Part shown: piece by piece, positions 35,792 to 44,410 of the stretch
Layout: the number at the start of each line of letters is the position of its first letter
Position numbering within the stretch: position 1 is the first letter of the stretch
NCBI GenBank assembly: GCA_030684515.1
Contig: JAUXVJ010000028.1
Span: 1-52,605, forward strand
Source: Actinomycetota bacterium
Lineage (GTDB): Bacteria > Actinomycetota > Actinomycetes > S36-B12
Length of the DNA stretch: 52,605 nt
Reading direction: 5' to 3'
Notes under the pieces: model-generated
Database searches by the model: none
What the model was told of the DNA's origin: nothing
Seen by the model: only the letters and a program-made list of their open reading frames with translations
Translations under genes and position numbers: made by a program

Positions 35792-36964
35792 TTAGTCCAC
35801 AGCCATGATGAGCGTCCCGGCTTGGCCGTGAACGGCGAAACCCTGCGCCAAGGACAATCCGATCTTGGCGTTGGGAACTTGGCGGTCACCACATTCGTTA
35901 CGCAGTTGACGTACGACTTCTATGGTGTGGAGTCCAGACGGATTGCCAACATGACTGTTGCTGAGCAGGCCTCCGTCGGTATTGCAGGGCATCGAACCTC
36001 CCAGTCGAGTGTGGCCTTCCTTGAAGTACTCAAAGCCCTCGCCCAACTCGCAGAACCCAAGTTCTTCCAGGTCACGAAGCATGGTGATGCTGAAGCAGTC
36101 ATACAAGCCAGCCACATCGATGTCCTCACGCGTGACACCAGCCATCGAAAAAGCACGCTCGGCCGTCCGGCGCACGGCCTTGCCTTCGGTTGGAAACCAG
36201 GGCTTGTTGATCGTCATGTAGAAGTCGGTGTACGCAGATTCCGCACCGCCCAGAATCCACACCGGGTCCTTCTTGCAGTCTCGCGCGATCTCCTCTGAGG
36301 CAATGACTATCGCGTAGCCACCGTCATTGTCGATGGCGCAATCCAGCAGGTGCATTGGCTCAGCGATATAGCGGGAGGCCAGGACTTCATCAACAGTGAT
36401 CTCGCCTCGCACACCCATCACAGATGCGGGATTCAAAGTCGCGTGGTAGCGATGCGTGACGGGCACATGGGCCAGATCACTTTCTGTCGCACCGAATTCA
36501 TGCATATACCGCTGGGTCCACATCGCGTACCAAGGAGACATGTAGCCGCCATGAATGTCGTAGCCCCACTCACTTGTGCGCGGTGCCTTCTGAGCTGCGG
36601 CTGTGCCGCCGGGCCCAATGGAATAGCCAGCTTTGCCATAGAAGAGCACGACAACATTGGCCATGCCGGCTGCGATTGCTGCAGCTGCTTTGGCCACTCC
36701 CCCCGAAGCAATGCCCTGTTCCATGAAGGTAAGCGGATGCTCGCCAAGCTGTTCGGCCCAGAACATGTGCACTGATGCGGTGCCCGGTACTGGACTTGGA
36801 TCCATCGGAATCACACCATCGACCTGACTGGCCGAAAGCCCAGCATCATCGAGCGCACCTCTGATGGCTTCGATCTGAAGCGAGACTCCAGTAGTGGGAA
36901 GCTTCTTGGCCATCTGGGTCGTGTACACCCCGACTACTGCCGACTTCCGCGAGAGGAAATTCAT
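35792..36964 (-). CDS. Ltp-like thiolase-superfamily protein, copy 2 of the first tandem pair
   Basis: A 390-residue protein of the SCP-x/Ltp thiolase-like family. It has the thiolase fold segments, but where thiolases carry the nucleophilic Cys it reads QGIASGG (Ile at about 85), and the C-terminal region reads NTDGGLLSNSH, so ordinary thiolysis is unlikely. A conserved YDCF segment (Tyr near 290) corresponds to the region implicated in Ltp retro-aldolases. It is a close paralogue of the gene at 36991-38160, 26 nt upstream. An AGGAG precedes the ATG. Likely partner: the DUF35 protein encoded next. Confidence 0.8.
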   Translation of the reverse strand: MNFLSRKSAVVGVYTTQMAKKLPTTGVSLQIEAIRGALDDAGLSASQVDGVIPMDPSPVPGTASVHMFWAEQLGEHPLTFMEQGIASGGVAKAAAAIAAGMANVVVLFYGKAGYSIGPGGTAAAQKAPRTSEWGYDIHGGYMSPWYAMWTQRYMHEFGATESDLAHVPVTHRYHATLNPASVMGVRGEITVDEVLASRYIAEPMHLLDCAIDNDGGYAIVIASEEIARDCKKDPVWILGGAESAYTDFYMTINKPWFPTEGKAVRRTAERAFSMAGVTREDIDVAGLYDCFSITMLRDLEELGFCELGEGFEYFKEGHTRLGGSMPCNTDGGLLSNSHVGNPSGLHTIEVVRQLRNECGDRQVPNAKIGLSLAQGFAVHGQAGTLIMAVD

Positions 36965-36990
36965 CTCACACTCCTGTTCGGTTCATGTGA

Positions 36991-38160
36991 TCAGTCCACC
37001 GCCATGATGAGCGCGGATGAGAGGCCATGGGGTGACATGCCTTGGGCGAAGGAGAGTCCAATTCGCGCATCGGGAACCTGCCGCGCTCCGCACTCGCCAC
37101 GAAGTTGCCGCACGACTTCGATGGTGTGCATGCCAGATGGGCTCACGTTGTGGCTGTTGCTCAGCAACCCTCCATCGGTGTTGCACGGCATCGATCCGCC
37201 CAAAGCGGTGTGCCCCTCACGGAAATAGTCGGCAGCCTCGCCCAGTTTGCAGAAGCCGAGCTCTTCCAGATCGCGCAGCATCGTGATGGTGAAACAGTCG
37301 TAGAGTCCGGCCACATCGATCTCGTCACGGCCAAGACCTGCCATTTCGAAGACCAGGTCACCGAGATGGCGCACGCCATAGCCCTGCTCAGGAAACCAAG
37401 GGTCTTGGATACTGGCGTAGAAGTCGGTGTATGCGGACTCGGCACCGCCCAGCACCCACACCGGCTTCTTGCGAGTGTTCCGGGCGACCTCGGCCGAGGT
37501 CAGCACGATCGCGTAGCCACCTTCGTTGTCCAACGCGCAATCAAACAGATGCAGCGGCGAGGCGATCATCCGACTGTTCATGACGTCGTCGACAGTGATG
37601 TCTCCGCGGTTGCCCATGATTGATTCGGGATTCAGTGTGGCGTGATGTCGATGCGTCACTGCCACCTGAGCAAGATCCTCAGAGGTGACCCCGAATTCAT
37701 GCATGTATCGCTGAGCCCACATGGCATACCACGTCGTCATGTACGCCCCGTGCTGGCCGAAGCCCCATTCGGCCTCGCGCGGAGCGGATGTGGGCACCGC
37801 GGTGCCACGCGGACCAACTTCGAAACCCGCATTGGCCCAGAACAGCACGACAACCTCACACATGCCTGAAGCGATAGCGGTAGCCGCTTTGGCCAAGCCA
37901 CCAGAGGCTTGACCCAGACCCATGTATCCGAGGGGTCGTTCGCCGAATTGCTCGGCCCAGAACATCGGATCCAGTGCGCCTGTGCGCATGCCCGGCTCCA
38001 TCGGGATGATGCCGTCGACATCTGCCGGGGTGAGCCCCGCCTCGTCCAGAGCGCCCTTGATTGCCTCAAGCATGAGTGAGTACGAAGTCCGACCAAGCTT
38101 CTTGCCCTGTTGCGTTGTGTACACGCCGGTAATTGCTGCGTGACGTTTGGGAAATCCCAA
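36991..38160 (-). CDS. Ltp-like thiolase-superfamily protein, copy 1 of the first tandem pair
   Basis: A 389-residue paralogue of the following gene; shared blocks include DLEELGFC, GGSMPCNTDGGLLSNSH and HTIEVVRQLR. The thiolase Cys position reads GQASGG (Gln at about 84). A TTG at 38160 is the probable start because AAGGAG lies 8 nt upstream. Predicted to act on acyl-CoA intermediates, perhaps aldol cleavage with a DUF35 partner. Fifty bases separate it from the dehydrogenase gene. Confidence 0.8.
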   Translation of the reverse strand: MGFPKRHAAITGVYTTQQGKKLGRTSYSLMLEAIKGALDEAGLTPADVDGIIPMEPGMRTGALDPMFWAEQFGERPLGYMGLGQASGGLAKAATAIASGMCEVVVLFWANAGFEVGPRGTAVPTSAPREAEWGFGQHGAYMTTWYAMWAQRYMHEFGVTSEDLAQVAVTHRHHATLNPESIMGNRGDITVDDVMNSRMIASPLHLFDCALDNEGGYAIVLTSAEVARNTRKKPVWVLGGAESAYTDFYASIQDPWFPEQGYGVRHLGDLVFEMAGLGRDEIDVAGLYDCFTITMLRDLEELGFCKLGEAADYFREGHTALGGSMPCNTDGGLLSNSHNVSPSGMHTIEVVRQLRGECGARQVPDARIGLSFAQGMSPHGLSSALIMAVD

Positions 38161-38210
38161 GACAGTGCTCCTTGAGTGTTGAGCGGGACAGGAGTGCGGA
38201 AGTTCGATCG

Positions 38211-39401
38211 CTATTTGGAGCGGGTTCGCGGGAGCAAGAGCACTCGTTCAGCAACGATCTCGCGCATCACCTCAGTGGAGCCGCCGTAGATCGCGCCGAC
38301 GAGCGATCGACGGTAGGCTCCCTCGGTAGCGCCAATGAAGTTCTCATTGGACTTGTCAGCGATTCTCGAGGCTGGGCTTTGGATGACGGCCTGCTCTCCG
38401 GCAAGGTCCAGCACTGTTGCGTAATGCCGAATATTTGCTTCGGCATAGAACAACTTGCTCTCGGGGCCTTCGAAGGTCGGACCTTGCGGAGTGTTCAGCG
38501 CGGCCTGGGTCCGAAGGCCCAGCAGTCGCGCGACCTCGTTCTCAATGGCAATCCACCCGAGCTTCTCTTTGACGATTGGATCGTCATAGACCGCGCTGCC
38601 ATCTGCCTGCTTGGCCCACTTGGCCCACTTGGCAGCTCGTTCGGCCCAGAGCGTGGTGATCGGCGCAGCCGGAGTTGCTCGTTCGTGAATCAATGCCACG
38701 CGCATGACAGTCCATCCGCCGTCGACTTCACCAACACGCCAGGAGTCGGGTACGCGGACATCGGTGTAGAAGGTGGCGTTGGTGCGCTGGCCTCCCAGAG
38801 TGTGGATTGGCTGAATCTCGACTCCGGGCGCATCCAGCGCAAGCATGAACATCGACAAGCCCTTGTGCTTGGCAACCTCAGTGTTGGAACGCGTGAGCAT
38901 GAAGACGTGCGTGGCTTCGTGGGCGGTGCTGGTGAACATCTTGCTTCCGTTGATGAGCCACTCATCACCATCGCGCACTGCGCGAGTTGCCGCAGCAGCA
39001 GCGTCTGATCCGGAGCCGGGCTCGCTGTAGCCCAGAACGATGAGCATCTCGCCCGCCAGGCCCGCGCGAACCCACTCCTGCTTCTGCTCCTCGGTGCCGA
39101 CTGCGAGCACCGTGCGCAGCACCATCTCAGTGGTGACCCAGCCGTCCAAGTGCAGTCCGGCGTCGGCCAATGCCTGCGTGACGGCGTAGGCGAAGTTGGG
39201 GTCAACATCTGAACCGCCGTACTCCGCAGGCCAGTTGGAGGCGAGCAGTCCGTCCATTGCCATCCGGCGATGCAGCTCCCAGGTGTGGTACGTGCCAGTG
39301 GCGCTCTGCTCGACGGCCCACGAAGGGTCAACGTTGTCCTGAACCCATTGCGCTGCGCGCTGGCGGTACTCAGCCAGTGCATCGTTCTGTCGGAAATCCA
39401 T
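38211..39401 (-). CDS. Acyl-CoA dehydrogenase, larger subunit of a probable heteromer
   Basis: A 396-residue acyl-CoA dehydrogenase. Recognisable segments: the adenine/FAD site GYSEPGSGSDAA, WLINGSKMFTSTAHEATH, LGGQRTNATFY and the C-terminal YGGSTEVMREIVAERVL. FAD-dependent desaturation of an acyl-CoA thioester. The pair of unequal ACADs (396 and 347 residues) resembles the alpha2beta2 FadE28/FadE29 (ChsE1/ChsE2) enzymes of steroid side-chain degradation. ATG 39401 with GGAGG 7 nt upstream is preferred to GTG 39407. Confidence 0.85.
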   Translation of the reverse strand: MDFRQNDALAEYRQRAAQWVQDNVDPSWAVEQSATGTYHTWELHRRMAMDGLLASNWPAEYGGSDVDPNFAYAVTQALADAGLHLDGWVTTEMVLRTVLAVGTEEQKQEWVRAGLAGEMLIVLGYSEPGSGSDAAAAATRAVRDGDEWLINGSKMFTSTAHEATHVFMLTRSNTEVAKHKGLSMFMLALDAPGVEIQPIHTLGGQRTNATFYTDVRVPDSWRVGEVDGGWTVMRVALIHERATPAAPITTLWAERAAKWAKWAKQADGSAVYDDPIVKEKLGWIAIENEVARLLGLRTQAALNTPQGPTFEGPESKLFYAEANIRHYATVLDLAGEQAVIQSPASRIADKSNENFIGATEGAYRRSLVGAIYGGSTEVMREIVAERVLLLPRTRSK

Positions 39402-39403
39402 GA

Positions 39404-40447
39404 TCACGCCTCCACAGTTGATGCTGAGTCAAAGAGTGCGGAAGCCAATGACATGAACTGGTCCTGCCTGGCACCGATGGCCAGTGGCCAGGCCTTGGCT
39501 CGACGGAAGTACATCTGGATGTCGTATTCCAGGGTGTAGCCGTAGCCACCGTGGAACTGCAGACTCTCGCGGGCGGTCTTCACGGCCAGATCCGAGGTGA
39601 ACAGAAAGGCCATGTCGGCAAGGGCAGCGAATCGCTCAGGCTCGACATCGCGCGACCATGCTGCTTCGAGCACCAGCAGTTCTGCTCCAACGCTGGCTAC
39701 CGAGATGTCTGCCAGGCGGTGCTGAATGGCCTGGAAGCTCGCAAGAGTGGTGCCGAACAGTCGGCGTTCCAATACGTACGCAAGACCGATTTCGAGCGCA
39801 CGAGCTTGCAGGCCGTAGAGCGCTGCGGCAGTGAGCGCCTTCCATTCACAGATCGCCTGCGCAAACAATTGCTGGGCTTCAACTCCGCGCGCGAGCACTG
39901 TGCGTTGGCCATCAGAGCCATCAAGACTCCAGTCGGCAAGGGGTGCAGAGCCGAGGTTCTTCAATGGCGTTGCAAAGGGAGTGGAGCCCGAGCGTGCAAC
40001 GCAGACAAGCTCCTCGCCATCAAGGGCCACCAGAACGTGTGCAACCGCACCGGCGGGTGCAAGGGTGGCAATGCCATTGATGGCAGGCCGCGGTGACATG
40101 GTCGCGATCACGTCACCAGAGATGATCTGCGGGACGAACTGACGGCCTGCAGTTGTGCGCGACAGCACCAGTCCAGCGACGAGAGTCTCTGGCAGTGACA
40201 ACGGCGCGAGGGTCTTGCCGGCCTCAATGCACACCAGCGCCAGATCCAGCAGCGTTGCATCCGCGCCGCCGAACTCACTGCTGATGCCCATCGAAGGGAT
40301 ACCCACATCGGCTGCAAGAGTCCAAAGCTTCAGATCAAAGCCGAGCTCTTCGCTGTCGCGGACTCGTTCAATGGGACTCTCGCTGGTGAAGAAGTCCGCG
40401 AAGACTTCGCGGACTGATCGCTGATCCTCTGAAAGTGCTAGATCCAT
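39404..40447 (-). CDS. Acyl-CoA dehydrogenase, smaller subunit of a probable heteromer
   Basis: A 347-residue ACAD-family protein, shorter than homotetrameric enzymes (about 380-400). It begins MDLALSEDQRSVREVFADFF and has GGYGYTLEYDIQMYFRRAK near the end. The middle is diverged, and the FAD-stacking segments seen in the other subunit are not obvious, as expected for the non-identical half of a heteromeric dehydrogenase. It is first in the operon running to 35320; its promoter is described at 40504-40532. Confidence 0.8.
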   Translation of the reverse strand: MDLALSEDQRSVREVFADFFTSESPIERVRDSEELGFDLKLWTLAADVGIPSMGISSEFGGADATLLDLALVCIEAGKTLAPLSLPETLVAGLVLSRTTAGRQFVPQIISGDVIATMSPRPAINGIATLAPAGAVAHVLVALDGEELVCVARSGSTPFATPLKNLGSAPLADWSLDGSDGQRTVLARGVEAQQLFAQAICEWKALTAAALYGLQARALEIGLAYVLERRLFGTTLASFQAIQHRLADISVASVGAELLVLEAAWSRDVEPERFAALADMAFLFTSDLAVKTARESLQFHGGYGYTLEYDIQMYFRRAKAWPLAIGARQDQFMSLASALFDSASTVEA

Positions 40448-40503
40448 GTCGACTCACCCTTCTGCCGACGTCGCGCAATTCGCACAATGACGGCCGCCAC
40501 CTG

Positions 40504-40532
40504 TGTCTACAGGCACTGGAGAGTTAAGTCAA
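40504..40532 (-). promoter_or_regulatory. Promoter of the ACAD/Ltp operon
   Basis: On the minus strand, TTGACT (40532-40527) and TAGACA (40509-40504) are separated by exactly 17 bases, a near-consensus -35/-10 pair. The transcription start should be near 40497, about 50 nt upstream of the first ACAD gene. The -35 lies inside the dyad at 40524-40547. Confidence 0.75.
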
Positions 40533-40547
40533 CCATGAGTTACTTAA
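40524..40547. promoter_or_regulatory. Operator-like 24-bp dyad overlapping the -35 element
   Basis: TTAAGT and ACTTAA are perfect inverted arms with a 12-nt spacer, covering the -35 hexamer of the ACAD operon promoter. It lies between the TetR gene and the operon, which suggests repression by that TetR protein. Dyad length and spacing fit a dimeric TetR site. Confidence 0.65.
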
Positions 40548-40553
40548 TCTTTA

Positions 40554-41261
40554 TCAGGCTTTTCGAGACTTTTTTGGTGCTACCGCTGGTGCTTGCGGCT
40601 GGGGAAGCCAGGGCGGGTTCATCAAGAGCGCATCGGTGGCCAGCAGCAGCTGGGAACGCACGCGGGCGGTGGGGGCAGTGGCCGCGCCCTGGGTCATTGC
40701 CCAGATCAAGCCAGAAATGCCTTCGATGATGATCGAGTGATCCTGCTCTGCGTCCAGCTCACCCCCATCGATGGCGTCCTGTACCAAGGCCGTCACTCGG
40801 TCGCGCACGAACAGTGAGCGCTGACCGAAGACCTTGGCCAATTCAGGATCTTGACTGGCAAGCCGACCAAGTTCGTAATGTCCCAGAGTCGGCTCAGGAT
40901 CCTCAAGGGAGGTCTGGGTGCAGGCCATCACAAAGGCACGCAGCCGCTCGTTGAGATTCTTGGCACCAACGCAGAGCTCGGCGTAATGCTGGTCGGCAGC
41001 ATTTGGTGGACGCGAGGATTCAAGTACCGCCGCGCGCGCTAAATCTTGCTTGGAGTCGAAGTAGCGATAGATCGCCCCGCGCGTGATGCCAGCTGCGGTT
41101 GCGACTTCATCAAGAGTCATGCGCTCATAGCCAACGGTGGAAAGTCGACTGGCTGCCGCGCGGATCAGCGCCTGACGAGTAACGGCACTGTCGGTGTTGG
41201 CAGGACGACCCACGGGCTTGCGCGGCACCTTGGCCTTGCCGCCGCCGGCTTCCCTGCTCAC
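40554..41261 (-). CDS. TetR-family transcriptional regulator
   Basis: A 235-residue regulator: a basic N-terminal tail, TetR DNA-binding domain (ALIRAAASRLSTVGYERMTLDEVATAAG, ending in ITRGAIYRYFDSKQDL; key HTH part TRGAIYRYF) and a helical ligand domain. The C terminus is Pro/Lys-rich. Located between the duplicated DUF35-Ltp genes and the ACAD operon, all on the minus strand, it probably senses an acyl-CoA of this pathway. GTG start at 41261 without an evident ribosome-binding site, 51 nt after the Ltp-like gene. Confidence 0.85.
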   Translation of the reverse strand: MSREAGGGKAKVPRKPVGRPANTDSAVTRQALIRAAASRLSTVGYERMTLDEVATAAGITRGAIYRYFDSKQDLARAAVLESSRPPNAADQHYAELCVGAKNLNERLRAFVMACTQTSLEDPEPTLGHYELGRLASQDPELAKVFGQRSLFVRDRVTALVQDAIDGGELDAEQDHSIIIEGISGLIWAMTQGAATAPTARVRSQLLLATDALLMNPPWLPQPQAPAVAPKKSRKA

Positions 41262-41312
41262 GTGAGGCGCCTGCGGGTCATGACCGAGAATCTAGCCGAG
41301 GCGTATGTCTCC

Positions 41313-42497
41313 TTAGTCCTTCGTCATGAGGACGGCCCCGGAGAATGGGCCGGTCGCATTGGCCCAGACTGCAACCTCGGCATCCTTCACCTGGCGTTCG
41401 CCCGACTCGTTGCCGCGCAATTGCCGCACCGACTCGATGCAGAAGTTCGCGCCGTGCCGGCGTCCCACGTTGCAGGCGCCGCCATCGGTGTTCACTGGCA
41501 GGCTGCCGCCAAGGCGGGTCGCGCCGGACTCCACAAACGGCCCGGCCTCGCCTTCCCCGCAGAAGCCCAAGGCTTCAAGCCACTGGAACACGATGATCGT
41601 GAAGCCGTCATACAACTGAGCACAATCCACATCGGACGGCTTCAGGTCGGTGCGCGACCACATCAGCTCCGCTGCGTGGTACGGCGAGTTGCGGTTCATG
41701 TCGAGCACCTTCTCAAAGCCCGCCGGCAGGATGTCGGTGGCTGAGAGCGAAGCTGACTCGACGAAGACCGGCTGCTTGGCGAAGTCGCGTGCCCGCTCCT
41801 CTGTGGTGAAGATGATCGCGGAGGCCGAGTCCACTGGGTAGTCGCAGTCGAGAAGGCGCACCGGCTTGCTCACGTACCGTGAGTTCAGGTAGTCGTCCAT
41901 CGTCAACGGGTCACGCATGAGCGCATCTTCGTTCAGCACGGCGTTTGCGCGCTGGGCGATCACATGCGCGCCGAACTGCTCCTCGGTGGTTCCGTAGCGC
42001 TCCATGTGCCGCTGCGCGGGAAGCGCGGAGATGGTCTGGATGGGTGTTACCGATCCGAACGGCATGGTGAACTGAGAGTCTCCGCCCACCCGCATCGGTC
42101 CCTGCACGGAGTCGCGCTCCTGGGCACTGCTCAGACGCTGGTTGATGACGCGCACTGTGAGCACCGTGTGGGCCTGGCCGCTCTGGATTGCGGCGATCGC
42201 CGAGATCGCTGCGTGAATGTAGGCCGGTCCACCCTGATCGGAGTTGTAGAAGCTGATCGGCATGATCCCCAGCATCTGAGCCACATCGAGTGCATCGATG
42301 AAGTCCAGGCCCGGGGGCTCCGCGCCAGCGACGCCGGCGTGCAGCACGACGCCGTCAATCTGGTCAGCGGTGATGCCGCAGTCCCTCATGGCCGCCACGG
42401 CAGCCTGGGCAACCAACTGGCGGCGGTTCAGGCCGGTGCGCCGACCGGTCGTTGAGTAGCCGACGCCGATGGCGGCGACGCGATCACGCTTGGACAT
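41313..42497 (-). CDS. Ltp-like thiolase-superfamily protein, downstream copy of the DUF35-Ltp duplication
   Basis: A 394-residue paralogue of the gene at 43191-44375, matching in length and through most of its sequence (for example GITADQIDGVVLHAG, HAAISAIAAIQSG, NTDGGACNVGRRHGAN). No Cys is present in the segment where thiolases place the nucleophile (YNSDQGGPAY), and the C-terminal Cys is also replaced (NATGPFSG). The YDGFT segment holds a conserved Tyr (about 296). Start supported by GAGGAGG. Partner: the DUF35 protein encoded just upstream. Confidence 0.82.
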   Translation of the reverse strand: MSKRDRVAAIGVGYSTTGRRTGLNRRQLVAQAAVAAMRDCGITADQIDGVVLHAGVAGAEPPGLDFIDALDVAQMLGIMPISFYNSDQGGPAYIHAAISAIAAIQSGQAHTVLTVRVINQRLSSAQERDSVQGPMRVGGDSQFTMPFGSVTPIQTISALPAQRHMERYGTTEEQFGAHVIAQRANAVLNEDALMRDPLTMDDYLNSRYVSKPVRLLDCDYPVDSASAIIFTTEERARDFAKQPVFVESASLSATDILPAGFEKVLDMNRNSPYHAAELMWSRTDLKPSDVDCAQLYDGFTIIVFQWLEALGFCGEGEAGPFVESGATRLGGSLPVNTDGGACNVGRRHGANFCIESVRQLRGNESGERQVKDAEVAVWANATGPFSGAVLMTKD

Positions 42498-42531
42498 GCA
42501 GTCCTCCTCGGGAACTGGGTGGGTGCGCCGG

Positions 42532-42984
42532 TCAGGCGAGTTTGAAGAGCGGGAGCGTGAGCCCGGGGGCCACCTCTTGGAAGGTCACCTGGACGGGCAT
42601 GTCGATCCGGATGTCGTCGTTGGGGTAGTCGATGAGGTTGCTGGTAATGCGAATGTTCTCGTCCTCCTCAAGGGCCACGATGATGAGGTTGTACGGCACC
42701 TTGTCGACGTAGTAGGGGTGGAACGGCTGCACGGTAGTGGTGTGCGAGTAGATCGTTCCGCGGCCCGAGACCTGCTTCGGCGCGAGGTGGTCCATCGACA
42801 GGCACTTGGGGCAGATGGGTCGCGGATAGTGGATGTAGGTGTCGCAGGCGTCGCAGTGCTGGATGAGCAGGCGATGGTTTGCCACGCCCTCCCAGAAGAA
42901 CTCCGTGAGTGTGTTGGGCTCAGGGACGGGGGGATATTCGGACGCCGTGGCCGAATCGGGGATGGTGATGCTCGCGTCAGTCAT
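42532..42984 (-). CDS. DUF35 Zn-ribbon/OB-fold protein, downstream copy
   Basis: A 150-residue protein nearly collinear with the one at 44411-44863. Zinc ribbon HCDACDTY and ICPKC, then the OB domain (SGRGTIYSHTT, VPYNLIIVALEEDENIRITSN). The leader in front of it is a copy of the other leader, including the GGAGGAACGCACG ribosome-binding region. Predicted to form a complex with the following Ltp-like protein, 34 nt downstream. Confidence 0.85.
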   Translation of the reverse strand: MTDASITIPDSATASEYPPVPEPNTLTEFFWEGVANHRLLIQHCDACDTYIHYPRPICPKCLSMDHLAPKQVSGRGTIYSHTTTVQPFHPYYVDKVPYNLIIVALEEDENIRITSNLIDYPNDDIRIDMPVQVTFQEVAPGLTLPLFKLA

Positions 42985-43190
42985 CGTGCGTTCCTCCGCA
43001 TCAGGGGCTCTACCGGCAAGATCTGCATTGACTCCTGCACCGGATCGGGGTCAACCTACTGTGGCCGCGAGGCAGCGCGCAGGCTTTCCCACAGGAGGAG
43101 CCGGCAGCACCCGCGCCTTGACTCGGCGCCGCCGACCGAAAGACGAAACCTGTTGATGTACAAGGGCTTGGTGCAGTGGGGCGGGACTGC

Positions 43191-44375
43191 TCAGTCTGCC
43201 GTCATGAGGAACGCCCCGGAGAAGGGACCGACCGCGTTGGCCCAAACGGCGGCCTTCGCGTCCTTCACCTGACGTGCGCCCGACTCGTTACCGCGCAGCT
43301 GACGCACCGATTCGATGCAGAAGTTCGCGCCGTGCCGACGGCCAACATTGCAGGCGCCGCCATCGGTGTTCACTGGCAGGCTGCCGCCGAGCGCTGTTGC
43401 ACCGGAGGCGACAAACGGGCCGGACTCGCCCTCGCCACAGAAGCCGAGTGCCTCCAGCCACTGGAACACGATGATCGTGAAACCGTCATACAACTGTGCG
43501 CAGTCCACATCGGAAGGCTTGAGATCGGTTCGTGACCAGAGTGTCTTCGCGGCGTGGTACGGCGAGTTGTGGTTCATGTCTGCGATCTTCTCGAAGCCAC
43601 CGCCGAGTACCTCGGTCGCCGAATGCGCTGCGGCCTCCACGAAGATGGGCTTCTTCTTGAAGTCGCGTGCTCGCTCCTCGGTGGTGAAGATGATTGCCGA
43701 GGCGGAGTCCACCGGGTAGTCGCAATCGAGTAGCCGCATGGGCTTGCTCACGTAACGCGAGTTCAAATAGTCGTCCATGGTGAGCGGATCGCGCAGAATC
43801 GCTTCGTCGTTCAGCGCCGCATGTGCGCGCTGGGCGATCACGTGAGCACCGAACTGCTCCTCTGTCGTGCCGTAGAGCTCCATATGCCGCTGCGCAGGCA
43901 GCGCGCCGATGTTGTTGGGGCCATTGAGCGACCCGAACGGCATGACGAACTGCGCGTCACCGCCCACGTAGGTCGGCTGTGACATTTCAGCGCTCAGTTG
44001 TCTGGTGTTCAGACGCTGGTTGATAACGCGCATCGTGAGCACCGTGTGCGCCATTCCGCTTTGGATCGCGGCGATGGCCGAGATGGCGGCGTGCACGTAG
44101 GCGGGGCCCATCTCGTCGGCGTTGTAGTAGTTGAGCTGCTTGATGCCAAGCATCTGACCCACGTCAATGGCATCGGTGCGGTCCAAGCCCGGGGGCTCTG
44201 CGCCAGCGATGCCAGCGTGCAGCACGACGCCGTCGATCTGGTCGGCGGTGATGCCGCAGTCGTTCATTGCGGCGACGCCCGCCTGTGCCGCCAGCTCGCG
44301 ACGAGAAAGGCCCAACCAACGCCCGGTGTCTGAGTAGCCGACGCCGATTGCGGCGACGCGATCACGCTTTGCCAT
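43191..44375 (-). CDS. Ltp-like thiolase-superfamily protein, upstream copy of the DUF35-Ltp duplication
   Basis: A 394-residue member of the Ltp/SCP-x thiolase-like family. Thiolase-fold framework is intact (GYSDTGRW, DYLNSRYVS, CDYPVDSASAIIF, RQLRGNESGARQV), but the nucleophilic Cys segment reads YNADEMGPAY and the second Cys region NAVGPFSG, so it is probably not a thiolase. Y296 lies in the YDGFT segment. AAGGAGG precedes the ATG. Cytoplasmic, acyl-CoA substrate inferred. Confidence 0.82.
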   Translation of the reverse strand: MAKRDRVAAIGVGYSDTGRWLGLSRRELAAQAGVAAMNDCGITADQIDGVVLHAGIAGAEPPGLDRTDAIDVGQMLGIKQLNYYNADEMGPAYVHAAISAIAAIQSGMAHTVLTMRVINQRLNTRQLSAEMSQPTYVGGDAQFVMPFGSLNGPNNIGALPAQRHMELYGTTEEQFGAHVIAQRAHAALNDEAILRDPLTMDDYLNSRYVSKPMRLLDCDYPVDSASAIIFTTEERARDFKKKPIFVEAAAHSATEVLGGGFEKIADMNHNSPYHAAKTLWSRTDLKPSDVDCAQLYDGFTIIVFQWLEALGFCGEGESGPFVASGATALGGSLPVNTDGGACNVGRRHGANFCIESVRQLRGNESGARQVKDAKAAVWANAVGPFSGAFLMTAD

Positions 44376-44410
44376 GCAGTCCTCCTTGAGATCTAAGTGA
44401 GTGCCGCCGG

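Larger units (their letters stand above)
41313..43091 (-). repeat. Tandem gene-pair duplication, copy B (with 5' leader)
   Basis: This block repeats the one at 43191-44969 with an offset of about 1878 bases: DUF35 gene, intergenic gap, Ltp-like gene and about 105 nt of upstream leader correspond in order and length. The first 26 nt of the two leaders are identical, then two mismatches, then 14 identical bases. Confidence 0.85.

Noticed and set aside
42469-43272. 267-codon plus-strand frame spanning the DUF35 gene and leader
   Set aside because: It runs opposite a DUF35 gene that has intact Zn-ribbon Cys and a good ribosome-binding site.
41313-44375. Interpreting the Ltp-like genes as ordinary acetyl-CoA acetyltransferases
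   Set aside because: The nucleophilic Cys and the C-terminal Cys regions are replaced in all copies, and they pair with DUF35 genes, which fits Ltp-type proteins better.
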